Assembly (NCBI GenBank): GCA_034409055.1
Contig: DAOUMU010000328.1
Coordinates: forward strand, 1-43,497
Direction: 5' to 3'
DNA length: 43,497 nucleotides
DNA from: DAOUMU01 sp034409055
GTDB taxonomy: Bacteria > Chloroflexota > Anaerolineae > 4572-78 > J111
Part shown: positions 25,528 to 33,941 of the stretch, in pieces
Layout of the letters: each line of letters begins with the position of its first letter
How positions within the stretch are numbered: position 1 is the first letter of the stretch
Made by a program: the position numbers and the translations under genes
Notes under the pieces: generated by a model
Told to the model about the DNA's origin: nothing
The model's input: only the letters and a program-made list of their open reading frames with translations
Databases searched by the model: none

Positions 25528-28133
25528 GTTTGTCCTCCCCTAAACCCTTGAGTTAAAGTTAAAATCTCCTCATACCTAAAATCATCGGCCAACGTGGCCA
25601 GCCTGTCAGCCACGGCAGCATCGTGCTTACGGATTGCCTCAATCAAGCTATCAATCATATCCATGTCAATACGAATGGTTGCTTGTTCCAGGTTTGCCAA
25701 CAACTCGGCCGGCAACTTTTGGATTTCGGACGTCAAATTTTCGACCTCAGATTTTGTGCTGACGGCTGATGGCCTGGGGCTAACTGCTGTCTCCTTATAA
25801 ACATACCGCACCCCAAGATGCTTGTGCATCATCTCAAAAATATCCCCCTCCCGAAACGGCTTGCGCACGAAATCATCGCAGCCTGCCGCCAATACGGCCA
25901 GTCGGTCCTCTTCAAAGGCACTGGCCGTCAGGGCGATAACCGCGGTCTCTTGACCTTGGAGAGTAGCCTTGATGCGTCGAGTGGCCTCGTAGCCATCCAG
26001 TACAGGCAGACGCATGTCCATCCAGATTAAGTGGGGCTGCCACGTTTCCCACATGTCGATGGCCTCTTGCCCATTGGTAGCCGTGCGCACTTCAAAGCCT
26101 GGCCCTGCGATTGCAGGGGATGTCGAAGCGCCTACGGATTGCAGGAACTTGACCAACAACTCGCGGTTGCTTAGTTCATCCTCAACAACCAGCAGGCGAT
26201 AAACCGGCTGTCCCGGTTCCAGGCCGATGACCCGGCGTCTGGATTGGGCCGCCTCCACCTCGGATATACCGACCAGTTCGACGGGTACCTCGAACCGGAA
26301 GCAGGTGCCCGGCCCGCACCCTCCTTCAGCTTCTCCCATTGGGGAGGAAGATAAGGGGGGGCTACTCACGGTTAACTCACCGCCCATCAGCCGCACAAAT
26401 TCGCGGCTGATGGGTAACCCCAGCCCTGTACCCAGCTCAACTTGCTGCCTACTGTTGGTTTGCACGAAGGCATCGAAGACGGTATCTAATTGGTTGGGGG
26501 CGATACCGATGCCGGTGTCCTCCACTTCAAAGACCAACGACGAATGACGAACGACGAACAACGAACGGTCTTCAGTTACCGCAGGTTGGTCGTTGGTCAT
26601 TGGTCGTTCGTCGCTGCATCTGACACGTAGGGTGATACTGCCGACCTCGGTAAACTTGACCGCATTACCCAACAAGTTAATCAACACCTGGCGCAGTTTG
26701 TGTTCATCGGCCCGCACATATTGGGACACTTCGGGAGTGCGCTCGAAGACCAGGGTCAGGCCCCTGGTTTCAGCTCGGAGACGGAACATCTCTTCCAAGC
26801 CCAGGAGTAGATGATGCAGGTCAAAATTCTCCGGTTGTAACTCTAGCCGCCCGGCCTCGATTTTGGACAGTTCCAGTACATTGTTAACCAGGGCCAGCAG
26901 GTGCTCTCCACTACGGCCAATGGTTTCCAGGTTTTCCCGTTGACCGGGCATGATGTTCGGGTCGCGCCTCATCAGTTGGCTGAAGCCCAGGATGGCGTTG
27001 AGGGGGGTGCGTAGTTCGTGGCTCATGTTGGCCAGGAAGACACTTTTGGCTTTGTTGGCGGCCTCGGCAGCTTCTTTGGCTTTTTGCAATTCTATCTCGG
27101 CTTGCTTATGGGGGGTGATATCGAGATAGACAACTAATTTACCAGAGAAACGACCACGTCGGTCGTAGAAGGGGGTAACACTTAAATCGAAATAGTGAGG
27201 TGCTGTCTCTTGATCTAGTACAAACTCGGTCTGTATTTTTGTCACCCCACTAAAATACGTGGCTAAGTCAGACCAATTTGGCAGTACCTGGGCAGCGGGC
27301 CGACCAATGACCCCTGACACTGTGTGACCGATAATTTTTTGGGCAGCCGGGTTGAGATCTACGATGCGATTCTGGGTATCCAGCACGACTACACCTTCGC
27401 TCATGCTCTCGATGACCGCATCGCGTGCCACCGGCACAATGTCGAGCAAGCGGTAACGATAGATGCTCCACGTGGCAATCAGTCCCATAATAGCAAACGA
27501 GGGGGGGGTTAAATCCATCTTATAAAAGGGGCTTCGTCCTGAAAGATAGATTATATTGCCCAGCCACGGTACAAAAGAGCCAATCAACAACGTGGCGATT
27601 TGTCGACGATATAGCCCCGACGTGTTGATAAAGGTATAAATTAACATTCCCGTGGTGATGAGCGAGAGTATCATCAGGTAAAGCCAAAAGAGCCAGAACC
27701 CGATACTGTACGTCGGGTCAAGCATTGGAATCGGTCCGGAGGTATCCAGGCTGATCGCACTCCGAATCAATCCGTGCGCTTTGTTGGTCCAGGTTAATGT
27801 CAGTGTCACCACGGAAGGAATAAACAACAGGATTAGATTACGGCGCGTTAGCCAGCCTGCCCGATGGGTATATTGCAGTACAAAGACCAACCACAGCGGC
27901 TGCATCACGATCCCCAGGAAATTAAAGTTGGTCCAAAAGAGTTTCCCAGACAAGGTCGGGCTGCTCAACTCCATAGCATACCCGAACGCCCACTGGGCCG
28001 TTGCCAGCATCAAAAAGGCCATTGCTATTGCGCCTGATGTATTACGGCGTTGCCAGGTATATAAGGCTATGCTCCCTGATAGAGTGGCGGTTATAAACAT
28101 GTATAAGGCGTAAGTGTTTACCTGGAAATGCAT
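25524..28133 (-). CDS. Hybrid histidine kinase: 7TM-PAS-HisKA-HATPase-receiver
   Basis: About 869 residues. Seven N-terminal membrane helices (about 1-225) match the 7TM module of sensor kinases. A PAS domain (about 235-345) precedes a HisKA helix with His in FLANMSHELRTPLNAILGFS. HATPase_c (about 480-640) has DTGIGI and GTGLGLPISREFVRLMGG. A receiver follows (about 650-770, with VVEDELSNRELL and phospho-Asp in LIWMDMRLPVLDGYEA). A helical tail ends the protein (LLANLEQATIRIDMDMIDSL). Two short repeat-derived linkers interrupt the ATPase part (26532-26613 and about 26310-26360). I prefer ATG at 28133 to GTG at 28139. The stop overlaps the receiver gene. Confidence 0.93.
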   Translation of the reverse strand: MHFQVNTYALYMFITATLSGSIALYTWQRRNTSGAIAMAFLMLATAQWAFGYAMELSSPTLSGKLFWTNFNFLGIVMQPLWLVFVLQYTHRAGWLTRRNLILLFIPSVVTLTLTWTNKAHGLIRSAISLDTSGPIPMLDPTYSIGFWLFWLYLMILSLITTGMLIYTFINTSGLYRRQIATLLIGSFVPWLGNIIYLSGRSPFYKMDLTPPSFAIMGLIATWSIYRYRLLDIVPVARDAVIESMSEGVVVLDTQNRIVDLNPAAQKIIGHTVSGVIGRPAAQVLPNWSDLATYFSGVTKIQTEFVLDQETAPHYFDLSVTPFYDRRGRFSGKLVVYLDITPHKQAEIELQKAKEAAEAANKAKSVFLANMSHELRTPLNAILGFSQLMRRDPNIMPGQRENLETIGRSGEHLLALVNNVLELSKIEAGRLELQPENFDLHHLLLGLEEMFRLRAETRGLTLVFERTPEVSQYVRADEHKLRQVLINLLGNAVKFTEVGSITLRVRCSDERPMTNDQPAVTEDRSLFVVRHSSLVFEVEDTGIGIAPNQLDTVFDAFVQTNSRQQVELGTGLGLPISREFVRLMGGELTVSSPPLSSSPMGEAEGGCGPGTCFRFEVPVELVGISEVEAAQSRRRVIGLEPGQPVYRLLVVEDELSNRELLVKFLQSVGASTSPAIAGPGFEVRTATNGQEAIDMWETWQPHLIWMDMRLPVLDGYEATRRIKATLQGQETAVIALTASAFEEDRLAVLAAGCDDFVRKPFREGDIFEMMHKHLGVRYVYKETAVSPRPSAVSTKSEVENLTSEIQKLPAELLANLEQATIRIDMDMIDSLIEAIRKHDAAVADRLATLADDFRYEEILTLTQGFRGGQT
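26532..26613. repeat. Palindromic repeat inserted in frame in the hybrid kinase gene
   Basis: An imperfect inverted repeat. The left arm (26532-26567) is made of GACGAACGAC-like words and the right arm (26584-26613) of GTTGGTCGTTGG-like words. It encodes about 27 residues (ERPMTNDQPAV...VVRHSSLV) between GSITLRV and FEVEDTGIGI, where related kinases have only a few residues. Confidence 0.7.
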
Positions 28134-28252
28134 GGTCACCCCTGCTTGACGGGTTCTTCTAATAAATCTCGCATTGCAACCTCTGTCCCCAAAATCGGGA
28201 GGTACAGACCCCTTCAGAGTACAGAATTTTCATTTGGCTTTCCTCAATTCAA

Positions 28253-29908
28253 CTACACCTGCACCACGATCATCGTCATATCATCATATGGCTCGGCCTG
28301 GCCTATGAACTCAAAGATTTTAGACATCAGATGAGTCATCATCTCAACGGCGTTGCCAGTTGGTCCGCTGGCGATGGCTCGCTCCAATCGCTCAAAGCCA
28401 AATAATTCGCCGTTTACATTCATGGCCTCAACCAGGCCATCGCTGGTGAGAATGACCATATCACCTGGCGACAGATTCAAGGTGAGTTGTTTATAACCTG
28501 TCTCTGCCCCCAAACCTTGCCCCAGGGCAAACCCACCCACGTCAGAATATTCAACCCTGCCATTCGTACGCCGAATGTAGGGGGGAATACAGCCGGCGTT
28601 GACGATGTGCAGCTTAGCCAGACCTGACAGGTTTTTCAAACCTGCCAAGTCTAATTCTACGTAGCACAAGGCACAATTTTGACCGCGCGGTTGGGTATAG
28701 GGGTAAATGGCTCGATCCAGGTAAACCATTCGCTCACTGGGGGTCAATTTTCGGGATAGGGCGGCATCAAATTGAGCCAAACTGGCCGCCATCAGCAAAG
28801 CGGCCGAAACCCCTTTGCCCGACACATCGCCAATAGCAAAGGCGTACCTGCCTCCCTTTTTGTCCTCCGTCCGACCACCAGGGGAGGAGAAGGCGTGGTA
28901 ATGGTAAAAATCACCGCCTACTTCACGGACAGGCACGCTGTAGCAGATCACATCAGGATAGGACCAATCAGGGTGGGCAGGAGGCAGTAAGCTCTGTTGA
29001 ATTTCCTGAGCCAGGGCCAATTCATCTTGCATGCGCTGGTTGAGAGTCTGCAAAATCTCTTCAGCCTGCTTACGCTCGGTGACATCCCGCGACACCGAAA
29101 TGATTTCGGCCACGGTATTCATTTCCGGTTCTCGAATGATTTTGTTGGTGGTTTCAAGCCAAATGTAATGGTCATCCTTGCGGCGAGCCCGGTAAGTAAT
29201 GATAGACACCGGGGGTTGTTCGGCCAAATTTTCATAGATCGCCTGAATAGCTGGCAAATCCTGGGGGTGGATGAATTCAAATACATAGTGACCAATGATC
29301 TCTTCCAGTTTATAGCCAAGCAGGAGGCGGCAAGCCGGAGAGGCATACAAATAGATACCCTGCGTATTTTGCCTGGAAATAATATCGTTTGAGTTCTCGG
29401 CCAACAGGCGGTAGCGTTCCCGACTGTCTTTGAAGGCTTCCATAACCCGCATGCGCCGGATGTTTTCCTCCTGTAGACGGGTGTTCTGTTCCTGGAGATT
29501 TTTTTGCAACCGGCCAATGGTCAAGTGGGTTTCAACCCGGGCCAAAACCTCTTCCACCTGGAAGGGTTTGGTGATGTAATCGACCCCGCCAACCGAAAAG
29601 GCTTTGACCTTATCTAACACTTCGCTCATAGCACTGATAAAGATAAGCGGGATGTCACGGGTGCGTTCGTCCGCTTTTAACTGTTCGCAGACTTCATAGC
29701 CGTCCATTTCCGGCATCATGATGTCCAGCAAAATCAAATCAGGCGGTTCTGCCTGCGCCGCGGCCAGGGCTACGCGACCGTTCATTGCCGGCCGGACTTT
29801 ATACCCATGCTCGGTCAATATCCCTACCAGAAGGCGCAAGTTAGCGCGCGTATCATCTACCACCAAGATGCTTGCCGGTACATGGGGCTCAACTTTAGAT
29901 TTGCTCAT
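28253..29908 (-). CDS. Receiver-PAS-SpoIIE phosphatase protein
   Basis: A 551-residue protein. The receiver is at about residues 12-130 (ILVVDDTRANLRLLVGILTE, phospho-Asp in LILLDIMMPEMDGYEV). A short coiled coil leads to a PAS domain with PAC end (about 165-285). A PP2C/SpoIIE phosphatase follows (about 310-551, with EIQQSLLPPAHPDW, VREVGGDFYHYH, FAIGDVSGKGVSAALLMA, GDMVILTSDGLVEAMN and EPYDDMTMIVV). Phosphorylation of the receiver would control dephosphorylation of an anti-sigma antagonist or another Ser/Thr phosphoprotein. Two repeat-derived stretches lie in the phosphatase (28621-28651 and about 28862-28895). AAGGAA precedes the ATG. Confidence 0.93.
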   Translation of the reverse strand: MSKSKVEPHVPASILVVDDTRANLRLLVGILTEHGYKVRPAMNGRVALAAAQAEPPDLILLDIMMPEMDGYEVCEQLKADERTRDIPLIFISAMSEVLDKVKAFSVGGVDYITKPFQVEEVLARVETHLTIGRLQKNLQEQNTRLQEENIRRMRVMEAFKDSRERYRLLAENSNDIISRQNTQGIYLYASPACRLLLGYKLEEIIGHYVFEFIHPQDLPAIQAIYENLAEQPPVSIITYRARRKDDHYIWLETTNKIIREPEMNTVAEIISVSRDVTERKQAEEILQTLNQRMQDELALAQEIQQSLLPPAHPDWSYPDVICYSVPVREVGGDFYHYHAFSSPGGRTEDKKGGRYAFAIGDVSGKGVSAALLMAASLAQFDAALSRKLTPSERMVYLDRAIYPYTQPRGQNCALCYVELDLAGLKNLSGLAKLHIVNAGCIPPYIRRTNGRVEYSDVGGFALGQGLGAETGYKQLTLNLSPGDMVILTSDGLVEAMNVNGELFGFERLERAIASGPTGNAVEMMTHLMSKIFEFIGQAEPYDDMTMIVVQV

Positions 29909-30147
29909 TTCGGTTCCTTGCTGCTCGAATGAGGGTCAAAATCTCGTCATATCTGAAATCATCGGCCAACGTGGCCAGCCTATCAGCCACGGCAGCATGA
30001 TGGAGGCGGACTTCGTCAATCAGACGGTTAACCGTATCCATGTCAAGGCGGACCATAGCCTGTTCCAGGTTGGTCAGCAAATCAGGGGGCAGCGTGGCAA
30101 TTTTCGATTTTAGATGTTCGATTTCGTTTGCCTGCTTGAGGGGGGAT
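29895..30147 (-). pseudogene. Remnant of a second hybrid kinase, C-terminal tail
   Basis: This frame encodes only the helical tail found at the end of the hybrid kinase at 25524-28133: LPPDLLTNLEQAMVRLDMDT and ADRLATLADDFRYDEILTLI against LPAELLANLEQATIRIDMDM and ADRLATLADDFRYEEILTLT. Its stop overlaps the start of the receiver-PAS-SpoIIE gene by 14 bases, the same coupling seen at the intact kinase. The kinase body is missing. An ATG at 30224 in this frame could still allow translation, so a small expressed protein of 109 residues is possible. Confidence 0.75.
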
Positions 30148-30153
30148 TCCTGG

Positions 30154-30345
30154 CTAACGACTAACGGCTGGCGGCCAAATGACCTGGGCCAATCGTTCAA
30201 AACCAAACAGTTCACCGGCTCCATTCGTAGCTTCGGCTACCCCATCACTGGTTAGAATAACCAAATCGCCCGGCGACAAGTTTAAAGTGGCCTGTTCGTA
30301 ACCCTTCTCCGCCCCCAGGCCCTGTCCCAGGGCAAAACCACCCAG
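30154..30345 (-). pseudogene. Remnant of a SpoIIE phosphatase C-terminal region
   Basis: Read on the minus strand this stretch gives GGFALGQGLGAEKGYEQATL, then NLSPGDLVILTSDGVAEATN and GELFGFERLAQVI, followed by a stop at 30154. The intact neighbour has GGFALGQGLGAETGYKQLTL and SPGDMVILTSDGLVEAMN. No start or upstream half is present. It is a different frame from the kinase-tail remnant that follows, so two broken genes are joined here. Confidence 0.85.
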
Positions 30346-30423
30346 TTTATTCCTTAATAGAAGGTTGAAATCCCTTTTACGCCATTTTAATTATAAAGAA
30401 TAAATGAACGAAGTTGTAGACAC

Positions 30424-30478
30424 AAAGGTACCGGTTTTGTGTAGCAAAAGGTACCAAATCGTCTTGCCCTAAAGTACC
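30424..30478. promoter_or_regulatory. Three phased AAAGGTACC-type direct repeats
   Basis: AAAGGTACC occurs at 30424-30432 and 30447-30455, and AAAGTACC at 30471-30478. The spacings are 23 and 24 bases, about two helical turns, so the same DNA face is presented. The array lies in the gene-free interval 30346-30633, between the minus-strand remnants and the oxidase cluster. It may be a binding-site array for an unknown regulator. Confidence 0.4.
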
Positions 30479-30503
30479 TTAAAAGCTGTTTATCTCACCC
30501 CCC

Positions 30504-30570
30504 ATCACCCAAAAGGGTGATAAAACAAATCACTCCTTTTTATGATCCCTAAATCACCTACATTTGTGAT
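30504..30570. promoter_or_regulatory. ATCAC/GTGAT operator-like palindromes
   Basis: A perfect 7-4-7 palindrome (ATCACCC-AAAA-GGGTGAT, 30504-30521), a direct AAATCAC at 30527-30533 and again at 30551-30557, and GTGAT at 30566-30570 forming ATCAC-N8-GTGAT. The last box abuts the -35 of the promoter at 30569-30597, a position typical of a repressor or activator site. Confidence 0.45.
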
Positions 30571-30597
30571 GACAGATTGTTTTTAATAGAGTATGCT
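30569..30597 (+). promoter_or_regulatory. Likely promoter at the head of the oxidase cluster
   Basis: ATGACA (30569-30574) and TATGCT (30592-30597) are separated by 17 bases. It would start transcription near 30604, before the degenerate receiver gene. Confidence 0.4.
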
Positions 30598-30633
30598 ACT
30601 TGCACATTACGGCCAGGTTGATCCTATGGCTAG

Positions 30634-31005
30634 ATGGAGTCTTGTGTGACAAGTTGCCGGGTCCTCATTATTTCCAGCCATCCCCTGTTTGCCGAGGCAA
30701 TCACCCGTCTGCTACAGACAGAAGAGATTACCGTGGTTGCTACGGCCAACAACCTGGAGGAGGCTCGGTCCATCCTCAACACGCCTGAAGTTGAAGCCAT
30801 TGTGGTGGATCACGACGACTCCCAACTACGGGAAGCTGAACTGGTTTCACAGTTGGTAAACGGCGACGAAGAACGCCAGGTCATTTTTTTGACCCTGACC
30901 GGCAATCAAATGATCGTCCATCATCGAGAGTGGGTGAAAAATGTCACTCCGGCTGACCTGGTCGGAGCCATTCGTTTCTCAAAGCCAAAGTCGGATGGCA
31001 GGTAG
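30634..31005 (+). CDS. Stand-alone degenerate receiver-like protein
   Basis: A 123-residue protein with a receiver fold pattern and no output domain. It begins SCRVLIISSHPLFAEAITRL, which parallels the NarL-type VLIVDDHPLF, but the acidic pair is replaced by Ser-Ser. An Asp remains at the third strand (AIVVDHDD) and a Thr in IFLTLTGN; the conserved Lys is not visible. It is therefore likely a pseudo-receiver that does not follow standard phosphorylation. An in-frame GTG at 30646, 6 bases after GGAG, is a good alternative start and places the first strand right at the N-terminus. It opens the oxidase cluster and may be a regulator by protein contact. Confidence 0.7.
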   Translation: MESCVTSCRVLIISSHPLFAEAITRLLQTEEITVVATANNLEEARSILNTPEVEAIVVDHDDSQLREAELVSQLVNGDEERQVIFLTLTGNQMIVHHREWVKNVTPADLVGAIRFSKPKSDGR

Positions 31006-31030
31006 TAACTTGATACTATAGAAAATTTCT

Positions 31031-31090
31031 TGTAGGGCAAGTTGCCAACTTGTCAACGGTATTACGGGCAAGTTAGCAACTTGCCCTACA
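31031..31090. repeat. Inverted repeat before the diheme cytochrome gene
   Basis: Two 22-bp arms (31031-31052 and 31069-31090) that differ at one base, outer end TGTAGGGCAAGTTG. A 16-base loop lies between. A shorter relative, GTAGGGCAAACTT, lies at 34803-34828. It looks like a REP-type repeat that may also act as a hairpin in the transcript. Confidence 0.8.
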
Positions 31091-31122
31091 TACTCAATTG
31101 AGGGAAGGAGAAGAAAAATTTT

Positions 31123-31857
31123 ATGATTGCCAGAATGTTCTCCTGGTTGGCAGGGTTAGCTCTGGTGCTCGTTTTTCTAGTCATTATCAGTCCAGATTTA
31201 TTTCGGGGGTATGTCTTCAGCGCGGATGAACGGAGCAGCGGGAGACGAACCTACGAAACCTACTGTATTGGTTGCCACGGCGAAAATGGCTTAGGGGATG
31301 GGGAGGCCTCTTCATTTCTCAATCCCCTCCCCAGGAATTTTGTCAGTGGTAAGTATAAATTTTTTTATTTTGGCGAGCCACCGGGTTCACTCCCCTCAGA
31401 CGAAAGTCTGAAGGTCACCATACGCAACGGCATTCCCGGCTCAGCTATGCCCGCCTTTCCTCTGCTCACCGATCAAGAAATTCAAGATGCGGTCACTTAC
31501 ATCAAGAGCCTGAGAAAGGGTGGTTGGCAGGCGACAGAACCGGTTCAGGCCTCGGCTGGGACCGCATTAGTTGAAGGGACAACGGCCGAGGAACTATTTG
31601 CCAACGCCGGTTGCAACGGTTGCCATCAACTCGACGTGCTGGGTAGTGTGGGTGGGGTTGGCCCCAATCTGAGCCAGGTCGGTGGTCGTCTCAGCGTGGA
31701 TGAAATCGTTGAGTCCATCCTCAACCCCAATGCCGTGATTGCCGGGGAATGTCCGGCCGGTCCCTGTCCCCAGGGGGTGATGCCTCAAAATTTTGGCCAA
31801 CTTTTAACCTCTGAGCAAGTAGACACCCTGGCCCAATATTTATCAGAGCAAAAATGA
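31123..31857 (+). CDS. Membrane-anchored diheme cytochrome c
   Basis: A 244-residue protein with one N-terminal membrane anchor (about residues 7-25, LAGLALVLVFLVIISP) and two cytochrome c domains. Heme 1 binds at TYCIGCHGENGLGDG with the distal Met in GSAMPAFPLLTDQE. Heme 2 binds at NAGCNGCHQLD with the distal Met in PQGVMPQNFGQ. GGAAGGAG precedes the ATG. It lies directly before ccoN and takes the place a diheme CcoP would have, as the entry point for electrons. CcoP usually lies after CcoO and carries its anchor in a longer N-terminal part, so I call it an analogue only. Confidence 0.92.
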   Translation: MIARMFSWLAGLALVLVFLVIISPDLFRGYVFSADERSSGRRTYETYCIGCHGENGLGDGEASSFLNPLPRNFVSGKYKFFYFGEPPGSLPSDESLKVTIRNGIPGSAMPAFPLLTDQEIQDAVTYIKSLRKGGWQATEPVQASAGTALVEGTTAEELFANAGCNGCHQLDVLGSVGGVGPNLSQVGGRLSVDEIVESILNPNAVIAGECPAGPCPQGVMPQNFGQLLTSEQVDTLAQYLSEQK

Positions 31858-31869
31858 AAGGAGAGATAG

Positions 31870-33302
31870 ATGACCGTTGCTATTCAAGAGCAGAAGCCCT
31901 TGATTAACCTGGGCTTAGTTAGATCACACATTATTGCCGGTTTTGCCTTTTTAATCATTGCTATGTTGTTGGGTATCTTCTATGCCCTGCAAATAATATG
32001 TATCCGTTTCCCAGCATTGAGTTCCTCTCCCCAGGTCGTATCCGGATGATACATACCAATGGGATGGCCTACGGTTTTATCGTCAATGTTTTTCTGGCCG
32101 CTCTTTATTGGGCCGTACCCCGGCTGACCAGGCGTAAAGTCCTGAGTGATAGGTTGGGCTGGTTGATCTTCTGGGTTTACCTCTTTATTGTCCTGTGGAC
32201 GGTGGTCGGTATCCTGGCCGGTCACGGTCAGGCGGTTGAGTGGGGCGAAACGCCCAACGTTTTGTCCCCCAATGGCAGTTGGCTCTTTCCCGTTGACACC
32301 CTGGTGATGGTGGGACTGGTTTTGGTGGCCATTCAGTTTCTAACCCCTATCTTTAAATTTGGCAGCAAGCAGCCCATGTACGTTAGCCTGTGGTATTTCT
32401 CGGTAGCCTTCATCTGGGTGATCTTAACCTACGCGATGGGCAATTATCTACCGGAGTTTATCCCCGGGGCGGGTGGAGCCACCTTTGTTGGTCTCTTCAT
32501 TCACGATTTGGTCGGCTTGCTGGTGACCCCCCTGGGTTGGGGCATGATGTACTATTTTGTCCCCTCGCTATTGAAAAAGCCGATTTGGAGCCACGCGGTC
32601 TCCTTATTGGGTTTTTGGGGGCTGGCCTTCTTTTACCCCCTACAAGGGGTGCATCACTTTATCTATAGCACCATCCCTATGTTCGCTCAATTCGGGGCTG
32701 TTGTTTCCACCGTCGCCATCGAAATTATGGTCGTCACCGTTTTTATCAACTTCTTCATGACGTTACGGGGCCGGGAGATGGCCCCGGTAACCAACATGCC
32801 CGTCCGCTGGTTTTACACCGGCATGGTCTTCTATGTCGTTACCTGCATCCAATGCGCCGTCCACGTTCAGTTTTGGGCCCAGGAATTCATCCACTTCACC
32901 GATTGGGTGGTCGGTCACGCCCACTTGATTATGTTCGGGACCTTTGGCTTCTGGCTGATCGGCATTATCACCGACCTGTGGCCGCGTGTTCTAAATCGAA
33001 AAAATTGGTGGTCGCCGGCGTTGCACGAGTGGGTTTTCTGGATGTGTACCATTGGCCTGGCTTCGATGTTTGTGGCCCTGACTTCCGCCGGCCTGGTAGA
33101 AGGGTTTCTCTGGAAAGGTCTGGCTCCCTGGGAAGTGTCACTCCAATCGGTGCGCCTGATCTGGCTCTTCCGCACGGCGACCGGTTTGCTCATGTTCGCC
33201 GGGGTGGTTCTGTTTGGCTTTAACATGTATATGACCGCTACCACTCCCGAAGCCGAAGAAGCAGGGGTGGGTCTACAAGCGCCCGTTCCAGCAGCCAAGT
33301 AA
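31870..33302 (+). CDS. ccoN: cbb3-type cytochrome c oxidase subunit I (apparent frameshift)
   Basis: The catalytic heme-copper subunit, about 478 residues if joined. Frame one starts at ATG 31870 after GGAGAGATAG and encodes the first membrane helix (SHIIAGFAFLIIAMLLGIFY ending ALQ). It then runs out of frame and stops near 32049. The main frame continues from about 31992 (YPFPSIEFLSPGRIRMIHTN) to 33302. One extra A in the AAA at 31991-31993 would join them. Metal ligands are visible: His in RIRMIHTNG (heme b), His in LFIHDLVG and the HH pair in QGVHHFIYS (copper B site), and VVGHAHLIMFG (hemes). It reduces oxygen at the cytoplasmic membrane and pumps protons. Confidence 0.9.
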
Positions 33303-33319
33303 TGTAGGAGAAAGATATT

Positions 33320-33925
33320 ATGGAAAAAACGATTGAGAAATTCCACTTTATATTCCTGGTGGCCGGTGTTGGCTTCTTTGTCCTGGCCTTTATTGTCTCG
33401 GGGGTGGTGACCGTACAGGCGGTGAGCGATTTACCCTATACCACCCTGGATGAGATCTCGCAGGATGTTAGCCCTTACTTTATTGCCCTGTCCAAGCAAT
33501 ACCCGGAGCAATTCGATAAATACTATCCAGGTGGGCCTACCCCGGAGAATTACCGCGAAGCTCTGAACCTGGGCCGTAACGTCTACATTGCCGAAGCCTG
33601 TTGGCACTGCCACACCCAACAAGTGCGACCTGTGGCCAATGAGGACGTTCGCTTCGGCCCGGTTTCGACCGCCGCCGAGCAGCAGCATGAGCTGATGATG
33701 CCGCAACTTATGGGCACCCGGCGCGTTGGTCCCGACCTCTCCCGAGAGTCCGGTTTTCGTTCCAATGACTGGCACGTGGCCCACTTCTACAATCCCCAGT
33801 CAGTCGCTCCGACGTCGGTCATGCCCCGGTATACCTGGTTCTTTGATGGCCGCCAACCTAATAAGAAGGGCATTGCCATCGTTACCTATATGCAATGGCT
33901 TGGTAGTAACGCAGCACAGCAATAA
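33320..33925 (+). CDS. ccoO: cbb3-type oxidase monoheme cytochrome c subunit
   Basis: A 201-residue CcoO/FixO-like protein. One membrane anchor is at about residues 8-32. The heme-binding site is NVYIAEACWHCHTQQVRPVA, with the CcoO-typical VRPVANEDVRFGP after it. The distal Met is in PTSVMPRYTWFF. GPDLSRESGFRSNDWHVAHF is also typical. TAGGAGAAAG precedes the ATG, 17 bases after ccoN. It passes electrons from the diheme cytochrome to CcoN. Confidence 0.95.
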   Translation: MEKTIEKFHFIFLVAGVGFFVLAFIVSGVVTVQAVSDLPYTTLDEISQDVSPYFIALSKQYPEQFDKYYPGGPTPENYREALNLGRNVYIAEACWHCHTQQVRPVANEDVRFGPVSTAAEQQHELMMPQLMGTRRVGPDLSRESGFRSNDWHVAHFYNPQSVAPTSVMPRYTWFFDGRQPNKKGIAIVTYMQWLGSNAAQQ

Positions 33926-33941
33926 ACGAGGAGTAATAACA

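Noticed and set aside
31868..32050. Programmed ribosomal frameshift in ccoN
   Set aside because: The A-rich stretch is not a classic slippery heptamer and I see no clear downstream stimulatory structure; a sequence error or simple mutation is more likely.
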